From: Pseudomonadota bacterium
Lineage (GTDB): Bacteria > Pseudomonadota > Alphaproteobacteria > SMXQ01
Reading direction: 5' to 3'
Assembly (NCBI GenBank): GCA_022545545.1
Contig: JACZQV010000005.1
Span: 1-37,971, forward strand
Length of the DNA stretch: 37,971 bases
Under the pieces are notes generated by a model, which worked only from the letters and a program-made list of their open reading frames with translations, did no database searches and had not been told where the DNA came from. This document shows, piece by piece, positions 1-9,129 of this stretch. How positions within the stretch are numbered: position 1 is the stretch's first letter; every line of letters begins with the position of its first letter. The translations under genes were made by a program, and so were the position numbers.

Positions 1-81
1 CTTCGACACAGTGGTGATGCAGTGGGGCAAATCAAAACCCAGCTCAATATAATTCGTACCGCTCTGCTGACCGACGAAGAT

Positions 82-1041
82 CTAAGCCTGAATGCTACCA
101 CTCGGGCTACGAAGCAATCGGAAATCGATACCGCACTGGATCAGATCAACCTGTTGGCCAAAACCGATGTGAACTCCTGGACGGCGTTCATTTATGTGAG
201 AATTCATGGAGATAGCATCACTTATTTCAAAGTTCGTACCAAACCCTAGTTCACCTACATTGTACGCACATTGCGTGCGAAAGCATTCCTCAAGAAATTG
301 ACTCATTGCAGCGTCATCGCACTGGTATTTGACGGCCCGTCCTTCTTCAATCCATACAGTAGCTGGATGATCCTGAAGACGGGCATCGCGATCCGTAATC
401 GCATTGACGTTGAATGCGAAATCCGCGACGTGCACCCCAGAGATGGAAGCTGGGAATGTGGCAACTTCGCCAGCTGGAAGAATCACCACCCCGCCTGGGC
501 GCGAAGTTCCGCGATTGCTAATCCAGCGATGACGATTAGCGTCAATCGTGACTCTTAGGTCCGTACCCCCACGCGTTTTGATGGACAGCTGGTTCGCGGT
601 CATGCATCGCTCAAGAATCGCGGTATTCCGGGCTGAAAGTTCTTCGGGCAACGCGCGTAGCGCGTCAGAGAAGAGGCTAGGGCTAGCGCTGATCGCGCGA
701 AATACCGCACATCGACTCTTCTCGTACCTAGAAAGCGCGGTGGCAAGAGTTCGGGTATGCGACATTGTATCACGTTCAAAAGTCAGGACGACAAGCCGGC
801 CCGCGAACTCGGCCGGCGAGGGGAGAGCGCACGTCAGACGATCCGGAAACCCATCATCGTTTAGCGGTGCCATCCACACTCTATTGACGGGTATCTCGCG
901 CAGTTCCAGAGCGGCACATACCCAAGCTGCCGACTCATAGCTATCACTCGTATACAGCACGACGACAATGTCGTCGGCACCAATTCGAGCGTAGTTATCC
1001 AGAAGAGACTGTACGCCCTCCCAAGTCCTACTATCGATCAT
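82..1041 (-). CDS. M29-type aminopeptidase / NicX-like metalloprotein family protein
   Basis: 319-aa ORF; C-terminal half has 'VGELGFGTN...HINERRPGVHIGFGQ', resembling the metal-binding region of the M29 aminopeptidase / NicX superfamily. Confidence 0.6.
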   Translation of the reverse strand: MIDSRTWEGVQSLLDNYARIGADDIVVVLYTSDSYESAAWVCAALELREIPVNRVWMAPLNDDGFPDRLTCALPSPAEFAGRLVVLTFERDTMSHTRTLATALSRYEKSRCAVFRAISASPSLFSDALRALPEELSARNTAILERCMTANQLSIKTRGGTDLRVTIDANRHRWISNRGTSRPGGVVILPAGEVATFPASISGVHVADFAFNVNAITDRDARLQDHPATVWIEEGRAVKYQCDDAAMSQFLEECFRTQCAYNVGELGFGTNFEISDAISMNSHINERRPGVHIGFGQQVDLIQCGIDFRLLRSPSGSIQA

Positions 1042-1056
1042 GCGTTACCTATGAGG

Positions 1057-1362
1057 CTATTTTTTTTCCCTCCCCCCGCGTACGATTACATCGCCCGAAG
1101 TGTCGTAGGTGATCTTCCAAGCCACGGGGCCGCCGGCCCGGTCTCCGAGGGATACAATCCTGTCTCCGAGGGCTACAATCTTGTCGCCCGAAGTGTCGTA
1201 GGTGATTTTCCAGGCAGTCTTATCTCCTATGGCGGCTAGGTCCTCAAGTTGTCCTCGAAGATCTGAAACCTTGAATCCCTCCGCCTCATGGCCTTTCATC
1301 TCCCGATAGACCGCGTTTGTTACTCTGGCAATTACCTCCTTCAGGTCCTTGTCGTCTGCCAT
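1057..1362 (-). CDS. Small repeat-containing protein of unknown function (101 aa)
   Basis: Internal ATG at 1362 preceded by GAGGAGC (minus strand); two copies of AWKITYDTSGDxIV; same strand and 15 bp upstream of the M29-like gene. Confidence 0.6.
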   Translation of the reverse strand: MADDKDLKEVIARVTNAVYREMKGHEAEGFKVSDLRGQLEDLAAIGDKTAWKITYDTSGDKIVALGDRIVSLGDRAGGPVAWKITYDTSGDVIVRGGREKK

Positions 1363-1632
1363 GTGAAAGCTCCTCAGGTTCGATGGTTCGGAGCCGACGC
1401 GGATCCCTATACGATCAGGGCGTAAATGGCGGCGACTCACTGCACGTATTAATATACTATAATGGATAGTTCTACAACTGTTTCGTGCAAGCCCAATGCG
1501 CTGCACAGTCCGGTTTTCGCTAAGACCGGGGGTAAAGCGGCGGCAAAACTGGCGATCTACCAAGCGAAGCGGGACCGGGGGCGACGGCTGGACTCGCGCG
1601 ACATCGCCATTGCCCCTGATGGCGGCGCCTGC

Positions 1633-1660
1633 TAGAGCACTATCCGGCCAGATGGCCGGC
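1633..1660. repeat. Solo terminal-repeat sequence of the MITE-like family (TAGAGCACTATCCGGCCAGATGG)
   Basis: Nearly identical to the ends of the elements at 31034-31302 and 33234-33407. Confidence 0.6.
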
Positions 1661-1724
1661 CGGATGGGCGGCGCGCCCGATAGCGCGAAGGCGCGTCCGG
1701 GTTCAACGCGGGACCGAGTGGGCG

Positions 1725-2306
1725 ATGCTGCAGCGCATGTATGATTGGGCCATGGGGCTTGCCGGCCATCGCCGCGCGCTGCCGGCGCTAGGCGCCATTT
1801 CCTTCATCGAAAGCTCGGTCTTTCCCATACCGCCCGACGTGCTCCTCATCCCCATGGTGCTGGCGGAGCGCGACAAGGCCTTCAGGATCGCCACCGTCTG
1901 CACCCTCGCCTCGGTCGCCGGCGGGCTGGCGGGCTATGGCATCGGCTATTTCCTGTTCGAAAACGTCGGCCGGCCGCTGCTCGAATTCTACGGCCACGCC
2001 GACAGCTTCGCCCGCTTCCAGAACCAATATAATGAATGGGGCGCCTGGATCGTCGCCGGCGCCGGGCTGACGCCCTTTCCCTTCAAGGTCATCACCATCG
2101 CCAGCGGCGTCACCAAGCTCGATCTCTTCATCTTCACCGCCGCCGCCGTCTTTTCCCGGGGCCTGCGATTTTACGCCGAGGCGGCGCTGTTGTGGTATTT
2201 CGGACCGCCGATACGCGCCTTCATCGAGAAGAATCTGGGCTGGCTCACGACCCTCTTCTTCGCCGGACTCATCGGTGGCTTCGTCGCCGTGAAGGTCCTG
2301 TTTTGA
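1725..2306 (+). CDS. YqaA/DedA-like (SNARE-associated) membrane protein
   Basis: 193 aa; hydrophobic; 'FIESSVFPIPPDVLLIPM' and 'GAGLTPFPFKVITIASG' motifs. Confidence 0.85.
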   Translation: MLQRMYDWAMGLAGHRRALPALGAISFIESSVFPIPPDVLLIPMVLAERDKAFRIATVCTLASVAGGLAGYGIGYFLFENVGRPLLEFYGHADSFARFQNQYNEWGAWIVAGAGLTPFPFKVITIASGVTKLDLFIFTAAAVFSRGLRFYAEAALLWYFGPPIRAFIEKNLGWLTTLFFAGLIGGFVAVKVLF

Positions 2307-2466
2307 GCCGGGGTGGGCGAAGACCGTCGGGATTTTGTACGTGATCCACTAGAGTGTGGAATCGCCCCGGCCCGCTCCCCCGCCCGACAGCCTGAGGCAT
2401 CGTAGGCTATGGGTGGCCGTGTCGAGGGGAGCGGGATGGTCAAGCTAATCGGGTAAGGCTCTCGCC

Positions 2467-3003
2467 ATGACAATCGCCGAGATCACCGCCAACCCGCGCC
2501 TCGTTTTCGCCCTCCTGCTGGGCGCCAGCGCGGCGATCCTGGCGGCGGCGTTCGCCTCCCAAACTATCGCCGGGCTCGAGCCCTGCGTGCTCTGCCTCTA
2601 TCAGCGCGTGCCCTACGGCGCCGTCATCGCGCTTTCGGGCCTGGGCCTGGGTCTCTCAGGCTTAGCGCCGCCGCCGAAGGGCGTGATCGTAAGCCTCGCC
2701 GGACTATGCGCCGTCGCCTTCCTGGTCAACGCCGGCATCGCAACCTTTCATGTCGGCGTCGAGCAGCACTGGTGGCAGGGGTCCGAAGCTTGTGGAGCCG
2801 TTGGAACCATGGCGCGGACGATCGAGGAGCTTCGCGCGCAAATTCTCGCGGCGCCGGTGGTGCGCTGCGACGAGGTGCCCTGGTCGCTGTTCGCCATCTC
2901 GATGGCGGGGTATAATGTCCTCGCCTCCCTGGGCTTATTCGTTGCCAGCGCGATCGCCGCCAGGGGGATGTGGCGGGCCGGCGGCGACCGGGCGGACGCC
3001 TGA
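2467..3003 (+). CDS. dsbB: Disulfide bond formation protein B
   Basis: 'EPCVLCLYQRVPY' CxxC motif, multiple TM segments. Confidence 0.88.
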   Translation: MTIAEITANPRLVFALLLGASAAILAAAFASQTIAGLEPCVLCLYQRVPYGAVIALSGLGLGLSGLAPPPKGVIVSLAGLCAVAFLVNAGIATFHVGVEQHWWQGSEACGAVGTMARTIEELRAQILAAPVVRCDEVPWSLFAISMAGYNVLASLGLFVASAIAARGMWRAGGDRADA

Positions 3004-3031
3004 GCCGTCCTCGCCCGCGAATAGAGGGAAC

Positions 3032-3577
3032 ATGGCAGCCAAGGGACGCATGCCGGGGGACCCGGACCCGGAAGAGATGAAGCGGCGCATGATCCGCGTC
3101 GATCACGCCGGCGAATACGGCGCCTTGCGGATCTATGAGGGCCAGCTCGCGGTCCTCGGCCGGAGGCGCGTCGGCGAGGTCATCCAAAAGATGGCGGACG
3201 GCGAACGCCGGCATCTTGCGGTGTTCGAGAAGATGATCGTCGAACGCCGGGTGCGCCCGACGCTGCTCTCGCCGCTGTGGCACGTCGCCGGCTTCGCGCT
3301 CGGCGCCGGCACCGCGCTGATGGGCGAGAAGGCGGCCATGGCCTGCACCGTCGCCGTCGAGGAGGTGATCGACGAGCATTACGCGCGCCAGGCCGAGGCG
3401 CTCGGCGCCGACGACGCCGAGTTGAAAAGCGTGATCGAGGAATTCCGCGACGACGAAATCGCCCACGGCGAGGTTGCCCGCGATCACGGCGCCACGGAAG
3501 CGCCGGCTTACGAGGCCCTGAGCGCGGCGATCAAGGCCGGCTCGCGCCTCGCCATCTGGCTATCGACCCGGATTTAG
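3032..3577 (+). CDS. coq7: Demethoxyubiquinone hydroxylase family protein (COQ7)
   Basis: 181 aa; 'MIRVDHAGEYGALRIYEGQ' and 'EEVIDEHYARQ...EFRDDEIAHGE' diiron motifs. Confidence 0.9.
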   Translation: MAAKGRMPGDPDPEEMKRRMIRVDHAGEYGALRIYEGQLAVLGRRRVGEVIQKMADGERRHLAVFEKMIVERRVRPTLLSPLWHVAGFALGAGTALMGEKAAMACTVAVEEVIDEHYARQAEALGADDAELKSVIEEFRDDEIAHGEVARDHGATEAPAYEALSAAIKAGSRLAIWLSTRI

Positions 3578-3635
3578 GGCGCCGCTGGCGCCACGGCGCC
3601 GGCGCGCGGTAAAGCCACCAAGGTCGGGGCCGGGA

Positions 3636-4238
3636 TCAGACGGGATCGAGTACGGTGTCCCAGTAGAGGAAGTCGCGCCAGCTTTCGTGCAGATAGTTGG
3701 GCGGATAGGCGCGGCCGTTCTGCTGCAGTTGCCAGGTCGTCGGCTGGCGCGGCATGACGCGCGGGTAAATGCCGCTTTCGCGGGGCAGCCGCCCGCCCTT
3801 GCGCAGGTTGCAGGGCTCGCACGCCGCGACCACGTTCTCCCAGACGGTCTTGCCGCCGCGCGACTTGGGGACGATGTGATCGAAGGTCAACTCCTCGGTC
3901 GCCCCCGCCGTGCCGCAATAGGAACAGGTGAAGCGGTCGCGCAGGAAGACGTTGAACCGGGTGAAGGCCGGGCGCCGGGTCGCCGGGATGTAGCGCTTGA
4001 GCGAGATCACCGAGGGCAGGCGCATGGCGAGCGACGGCGAGTGGACCAGGCGTTCATACTCGGACACGATGTTGACGCGCTCGAGGAACACCGCCTTGAT
4101 CACGTCCTGCCACGGCCACAGCGACAGCGGGAAATAGCTGAGCGGCCGGAAATCCGCGTTCAGTACCAACGCCGGACAGGCTTCAAGCGACGCAAGCAAG
4201 CTTCCTCCTTGCCCCCGAACAGGCGGCACGATCGACAC
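3636..4238 (-). CDS. HNH endonuclease
   Basis: 'CSYCGTAGATEELTFDHIVPKSRGGKTVWENVVAACEPCNLRKGGR' HNH motif. Confidence 0.9.
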   Translation of the reverse strand: MSIVPPVRGQGGSLLASLEACPALVLNADFRPLSYFPLSLWPWQDVIKAVFLERVNIVSEYERLVHSPSLAMRLPSVISLKRYIPATRRPAFTRFNVFLRDRFTCSYCGTAGATEELTFDHIVPKSRGGKTVWENVVAACEPCNLRKGGRLPRESGIYPRVMPRQPTTWQLQQNGRAYPPNYLHESWRDFLYWDTVLDPV

Positions 4239-4366
4239 GCCAACGATGGGGCAAACGCAGGGTTCGCCCTGAGAATCCTAATCAATCGCTAACATAGCGG
4301 AGTTCGAGCGGAAACATCCAATTTTTCGAGACCCTTGCCCGTCCCGGCCCCGGCCGGCGGGAAGCT

Positions 4367-5047
4367 TCAGCCGGTCCCGGCCTGGCGCTCGGCGAAGGCC
4401 GAAGCCAGGAACTCGGTCCCGAGCCGTATGCCTTCCTGGTCGATTCCATGGCCAAGACCCGGGCGGATATGGGCGCTGACCCGAACGCCCGCCGCCTCGA
4501 GCGCGGCGACGGCGCGGGGATGGGACTCGGCCGGCACGACCTCGTCGGCGGTGCCGTGAACCAGCAGCACCGGCGGATGGGCGCGGATCTCTTCGGCCAA
4601 ACGCTCGCGCCCGGCGAGCGCGCCTGAGTACCCGATGAGCGCGGCGCAAGCGTCAGCCCGCCTGAGCGCGACGTGAAGCGCCATCATGGCGCCTTGGGAA
4701 AAACCGATGAGGGCGAGGTCCCTGTCCGCGAGCCGCCGCCGTTCGAGTTCGCGGTCGATGAAGCCCGACAATATCGGCGCCGTGGCGCGGATGCCCGCCA
4801 GTATCCTCCCCGGTGAGCGGTCGGCGAGGCTGAACCACTGCCGTCCCACCGGCGCCATGTCGTAAGCGTAGGGGCCATGGGGCGAAAGGAACCCGGCGTC
4901 GGGCAGGACCCGCGCGAAGTGCGGCGCCAGGCCGATCAAATCGTTGCCGTCGGCGCCGACGCCGTGCAACAGGATGACGAGCTTGGCCGGCTCCTCGCCG
5001 CTGACCGGTCCGAACGATGGTCCCGAAAGCTCGAAGGGTTCGTCGAT
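4367..5047 (-). CDS. Alpha/beta-hydrolase, phospholipase/carboxylesterase family
   Basis: 'VILLHGVGADGNDL', 'GFSQGAMMAL', 'HGTADEVVP', 'GLGHGI'. Start uncertain: the listed TTG (4969) falls inside the conserved ILLHG strand; the best SD (AAGGAGG, + strand 5057-5063) precedes an in-frame ATC at 5047. Confidence 0.82.
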   Translation of the reverse strand: MDEPFELSGPSFGPVSGEEPAKLVILLHGVGADGNDLIGLAPHFARVLPDAGFLSPHGPYAYDMAPVGRQWFSLADRSPGRILAGIRATAPILSGFIDRELERRRLADRDLALIGFSQGAMMALHVALRRADACAALIGYSGALAGRERLAEEIRAHPPVLLVHGTADEVVPAESHPRAVAALEAAGVRVSAHIRPGLGHGIDQEGIRLGTEFLASAFAERQAGTG

Positions 5048-5238
5048 GGCCCGTTGCCTCCTTATCCGATGCCTGCGCGCGGGCGGGTCGACCCGATGGC
5101 GCCGGCGCGAATTCGTGCTAACCTCGCCTCCTGCCTGCGCGAAGCCGTCGCTTCGCTACGGCGAAGGCAGGCCGGCGCCGGCCCAAGATGGCCTCGGCCC
5201 AACCCTATAGCGCAATGTTGGAAGGGAAGGACACCGTC

Positions 5239-5294
5239 ATGAGGTTTATGGCATGAGATTTATGGCATGAGGTTTATGGCATGCGATTCATAGC
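5239..5294 (+). repeat. Four 14-bp tandem repeats (ATGAGGTTTATGGC-like), the last carrying the start of the downstream ORF
   Basis: ATGs at 5239, 5253, 5267 and 5281; copies 1 and 3 identical, copies 2 and 4 diverged. Confidence 0.95.
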
Positions 5295-5610
5295 CGGCCT
5301 TGCCGCACTGTTGCTCCTCGCCGTCTCATCGGGCGCGGGCGGGGCCGAGATGCGCCAGGACGGACAGGGGCGCTGGGTGAACGAGGCCGGCGGCAACCCC
5401 TTGGGTGATTCGAGGTTCAACCTGATGGCCGATCCGACCTTCAACCTCGGGGCCGATCCCGCCTACAACAGCGACGTCGACCCCAGATTCAACCTCCAGG
5501 CCGATCCCCTATTCAATCCGAGGGCCGATCCGAAATTCAACCCGATGGGCGATCCCGCCTTCGGCCCGGCGGGCGATGGGGGCGGCAATCAAGGCCGGTT
5601 AGGACGATAG
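5281..5610 (+). CDS. Secreted octapeptide-repeat protein
   Basis: Signal peptide-like N-terminus ([22 protein letters not shown]) then seven 8-aa repeats N-x-x-[AGV]-D-[PS]-x-[FY]. Confidence 0.75.
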   Translation: MRFIAGLAALLLLAVSSGAGGAEMRQDGQGRWVNEAGGNPLGDSRFNLMADPTFNLGADPAYNSDVDPRFNLQADPLFNPRADPKFNPMGDPAFGPAGDGGGNQGRLGR

Positions 5611-5638
5611 GGCGCGCGCGACTGCCGAAACGAAAACG

Positions 5639-6607
5639 ATGAAGGCCGTTAGGATTTATCAGGCCGGTGGGCCCGAAGTGCTCAAGATCGAAGACCGCCC
5701 GATGCCGCGGGCAAAATCCGGATGGGTGCTGATCGAGGTCAAGGCATTCGGTCTCAATCGATCCGAACTTTTTACTCGCCAGGGCCACTCCCCCAATGTG
5801 CCGTTTCCGCGAATCCTTGGAATAGAGGCCGTCGGCCTCGTCGAGGAATCGCCCGGCGGAGAATTCCGCCAAGGCGACAAAGTCGCCACTGCCATGGGCG
5901 GCATGGGTCGCGCTTTCGATGGAAGCTATGCCGAATATACCCTCGTCCCCGCCGCTCAGGTTCAAAAACTGGAGACCAGCCTGGATTGGGCGACATTAGG
6001 CGCATTGCCGGAGATGGTTCAGACCGCATGGGGTTCGCTGCATACGGCATTGAAAATTACCGAAGGTGAAACCCTACTGATCCGTGGCGGGACAACATCC
6101 GTCGGATTGGCCGCCGCCGTTATTGCCAAACGGCGAGGGCTCACCATTGCGGCCACGACCCGCAAGCCGGAACGCGAGGCGATGCTTCGCGCCAACGGCG
6201 CCGATCACGTCTTCATCGAGACCGGCGAAATTTCGGACGAAGTCAGGAAGATTTACCCGAATGGCGTCGACAAGGTCCTGGAGTTGGTGGGCGCCACGAC
6301 GCTGCTCGACTCATTGCGCTTAACCGCGATGCACGGCGCGGTCTGCATGACCGGCATGGTTGGAGACAGTTGGGAACTCGAAAACTTCAGCCCGATGGGA
6401 GCGATCCCAACGGCGGTCAATCTCACGACCTACTCAGGCGGCGCCGACGACTTTATCGATACACCGCTACAAGAATTCATCGCCACGATCGAAGGCGGTG
6501 AAACCAGCATCAAAACCGGCCCAATCTTCCACATCGACGATATTGTCGAGGCTCATCGGGTGATGGAAGAGGATCGCGCGGCCGGGAAGATCGTCGTTCT
6601 CACCTAA
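5639..6607 (+). CDS. Zinc-binding alcohol dehydrogenase / quinone oxidoreductase family protein
   Basis: MDR-type fold: 'GRIxGIEAVG'-like region ([12 protein letters not shown]), '[19 protein letters not shown]' nucleotide-binding region. Confidence 0.88.
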   Translation: MKAVRIYQAGGPEVLKIEDRPMPRAKSGWVLIEVKAFGLNRSELFTRQGHSPNVPFPRILGIEAVGLVEESPGGEFRQGDKVATAMGGMGRAFDGSYAEYTLVPAAQVQKLETSLDWATLGALPEMVQTAWGSLHTALKITEGETLLIRGGTTSVGLAAAVIAKRRGLTIAATTRKPEREAMLRANGADHVFIETGEISDEVRKIYPNGVDKVLELVGATTLLDSLRLTAMHGAVCMTGMVGDSWELENFSPMGAIPTAVNLTTYSGGADDFIDTPLQEFIATIEGGETSIKTGPIFHIDDIVEAHRVMEEDRAAGKIVVLT

Positions 6608-6712
6608 CGACAAAGCCGACACCATCCGAGAATGCTCACGGACCGCCGAGCTGGAAGCGGAACCGGACCCGTCCTGCTGACCGGCAAGCGTCGGCCAGCG
6701 GAGCAAGGCCCA

Positions 6713-7558
6713 TCATTGGCGCAAACGCTTGACGATGGCGGCGTAATCCGCGTGGGCGGGCGTGATGACGCCGTGGCGGATGAGGAAGTCGATGATCACC
6801 AGGTTGGTGTTGAACATGAACTCCTGGGTCTCGGCCACGGTCCTGGCGACCCGTTCGACGGGCCAGAGGGTGAACGCCTCGACCTCGCCGTCGGTGTTCT
6901 CGGGCGTGAAATCCGCCGGAAGTTCGATATCGAAGACGAAGATGACGTCGTTCCTCAGGCCTTGCGGCTGCTCGGTGCGGTAGCGCAGCGTGCCGACGGA
7001 ACGCGCGCGGCGAGCGATTTTGGCAGGGATACCGGCCTCTTCCGCCATTTCCTTGATAAGCGTCTCGCGGACCCCGGCGCCGTGGGGGATGCCGCCGGCG
7101 GTGACGCAATCGAGCAGCGAGGGATAACTCGGCTTGTCGCGGTGCCGGCGCGCGATCCATAGCTCGAGCCCGTCCTTGCCGTCGACGAAGCCGTTGACGT
7201 GCACCTCGAACGCGGTGACGCCGAACAGCGGCGCCCCGGCGCGCTCCATCTTCAAAAGCGGCGCCGCGTCATGCGCGGTCTTGACCGAGTAGCACTCATC
7301 CCGCCAGCCCGTCACCACCCCTTCCGCCGCCAGCGTCTTCAAGACCGTCTCCATCGCCGCCGAGCGGCGGTCGAAATCCGCAAGCTCGGGCTTCATGACG
7401 ACGCCCTCGGCGCCGACGTCGAAAACCTCGGTAAAGGATTCAAGCCGCCGGGCGAACTCCCGCCTCACCTCGCCGACCCGGGCCGCGCCGATGCGAAACG
7501 CCAGGTAGCGCGAGGGATCGTAGCTGCTGCATTCGTTGATGCGGTCGAGGTAGCTCAC
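6713..7558 (-). CDS. DUF4743 / NUDIX hydrolase family protein
   Basis: NUDIX box 'GGIPHGAGVRETLIKEMAEEAGI', N-terminal DUF4743-like region. Confidence 0.85.
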   Translation of the reverse strand: MSYLDRINECSSYDPSRYLAFRIGAARVGEVRREFARRLESFTEVFDVGAEGVVMKPELADFDRRSAAMETVLKTLAAEGVVTGWRDECYSVKTAHDAAPLLKMERAGAPLFGVTAFEVHVNGFVDGKDGLELWIARRHRDKPSYPSLLDCVTAGGIPHGAGVRETLIKEMAEEAGIPAKIARRARSVGTLRYRTEQPQGLRNDVIFVFDIELPADFTPENTDGEVEAFTLWPVERVARTVAETQEFMFNTNLVIIDFLIRHGVITPAHADYAAIVKRLRQ

Positions 7559-7681
7559 CTTCGCTCACCTCATGCGTTCAGCCATTCCGTGCCGGCTCCA
7601 CCCGCAACCCTGCGCCCCAGCCGCCAGGGACGTGACGTTCGGCGCGCTACGGCCTTTCGCAAACCGATCGGGCGCGGGCGG

Positions 7682-8659
7682 TCAGTGCAGGCGGGGTGAT
7701 TTGAGGTAATCGGCGCGGCTGCCCGAACGCACCCGGATCTCCATCTCCTCGCCCTCGCGGAGCACGGTCAGCGGCACCTCGACGCCGGCGGCGCCGAGCG
7801 CCCAGATCTTGCGGTACATCGGCGCCAGCTGTTCGACCGGATCGCCGTCGATCTCCAAGACCACGTCGCCGGCGCGGACATCGGCGGAATTCGCCGGCCC
7901 CCCGTCGGCCACCTTGGCGATCATCAGGCCGCCCTCGCTGTCCATCGTCGACATGCCGAGCCAGGGTCTCGGCGGCTTGTTGGCGCGGCCGAATTTCACC
8001 AAGTCGTCGAGGATCGGTTTGAGCAGGTCGATGGGGACGATGAGGTTGCCGTTCATCGGTTCTTCGTCCGGGAATGCCTGCTGGATGAAAAGCGAGCCGA
8101 TGCCCCGCAAACTGCCGTCTTCGCCGATCAGCGCGGCGCCGCCCCAGACCGGGTGGGGGGGCGCGGTGAAGATGCCCTCGTCCAACACGTATTCCCAGTA
8201 GCCGGCGAACTCGCGCTTGGAGATCACCTGGGCGTTGATCGCCGCCGGTGGGCCGCCATAGCCCGCCACGATCACCGGATCCCCTTCGCCCAAGCTGGCG
8301 GAATCGCCGATCTCCATCGCCGGCAGGCCCAGGGGTTCGAACGCCTGCACCAGGCCGAAGCCGGTCTCGCGGTCATAGCCGACGACGTGCCCCTCGGTGG
8401 CCTTGCCCTCGCCGTGAATGAGCCAGACCGATTCCGCCTCGGTGATCAAATAGCCGATGGTCAGGACCAGCCCGTCGTCACGGATGACGACGCCGTGGCC
8501 CGCGCGTTCGCCGCCGAGCGAGGACGCCGTGAACGCGTCCGTCGAGATCTTGGTGCGAATATAGACCACCGAGGAGAGGACGCTTGCGAGGTCGAAGGAA
8601 ACGTCTTCGGGTTTGGGCTGCGTGATCTCGGTCAATTCCGGGTCGAAAGGGTCCGACAT
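7682..8659 (-). CDS. HtrA/S1C-like protein with PDZ domain (probable pseudoprotease)
   Basis: 'GHGVVIRDDGLVLTIGYLIT' and 'WGGAALIGEDGSLRGIGSL' align by eye to HtrA blocks; PDZ 'ADVRAGDVVLEIDGDPVEQ'. Confidence 0.8.
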   Translation of the reverse strand: MSDPFDPELTEITQPKPEDVSFDLASVLSSVVYIRTKISTDAFTASSLGGERAGHGVVIRDDGLVLTIGYLITEAESVWLIHGEGKATEGHVVGYDRETGFGLVQAFEPLGLPAMEIGDSASLGEGDPVIVAGYGGPPAAINAQVISKREFAGYWEYVLDEGIFTAPPHPVWGGAALIGEDGSLRGIGSLFIQQAFPDEEPMNGNLIVPIDLLKPILDDLVKFGRANKPPRPWLGMSTMDSEGGLMIAKVADGGPANSADVRAGDVVLEIDGDPVEQLAPMYRKIWALGAAGVEVPLTVLREGEEMEIRVRSGSRADYLKSPRLH

Positions 8660-8899
8660 ATCCGATCCCCCTTGCTGTACGACGAGCCGCCCCCCGACGG
8701 CGCCAATGGCACCGGCTTCAGCCTACCCGTGTCGACGGATAAATCCTAGTCGGCGCCGGTTTCAAAATTCCGCCATCACCTCGATCGGGCACATGGGAGA
8801 TCGATACAAGGCACCATGCAGGCGGCCGGTCAAGGGAAACGGCCGGGACAAGGTTGAAATCTCTTGGCCGCGGCCGAGGCTTGGGACACACTTACCGCC

Positions 8900-9112
8900 A
8901 TGGACGCGCTATCCGCCCTTTTCCCCTATCTCGTCGGCCTCGCCGTCTTGGCGACCCTGGCGGTGCTGATTGCCGGCGTCGTCACCATGACGCGGCGCGA
9001 CAAACACGACCCGCGTCTCGCCAACAAGCTGATGCGCGCGCGGGTCGCGTTTCAGGCGCTGGCGCTGGTCCTGATCGCGCTCTCCTTCCTGCTGTTCAAA
9101 CTCAAGGACTAG
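8900..9112 (+). CDS. HIG1 domain-containing twin-TM protein
   Basis: 70 aa: 'RRDKHDPRLANKLMRARVAFQALALVLI'. Confidence 0.8.
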   Translation: MDALSALFPYLVGLAVLATLAVLIAGVVTMTRRDKHDPRLANKLMRARVAFQALALVLIALSFLLFKLKD

Positions 9113-9129
9113 GCAATTCATGGGCTTCG

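Noticed and set aside
22-940. Plus-strand ORFs 22-249, 271-558 and 548-940
   Set aside because: Antisense to the M29-like gene; no recognisable domains.
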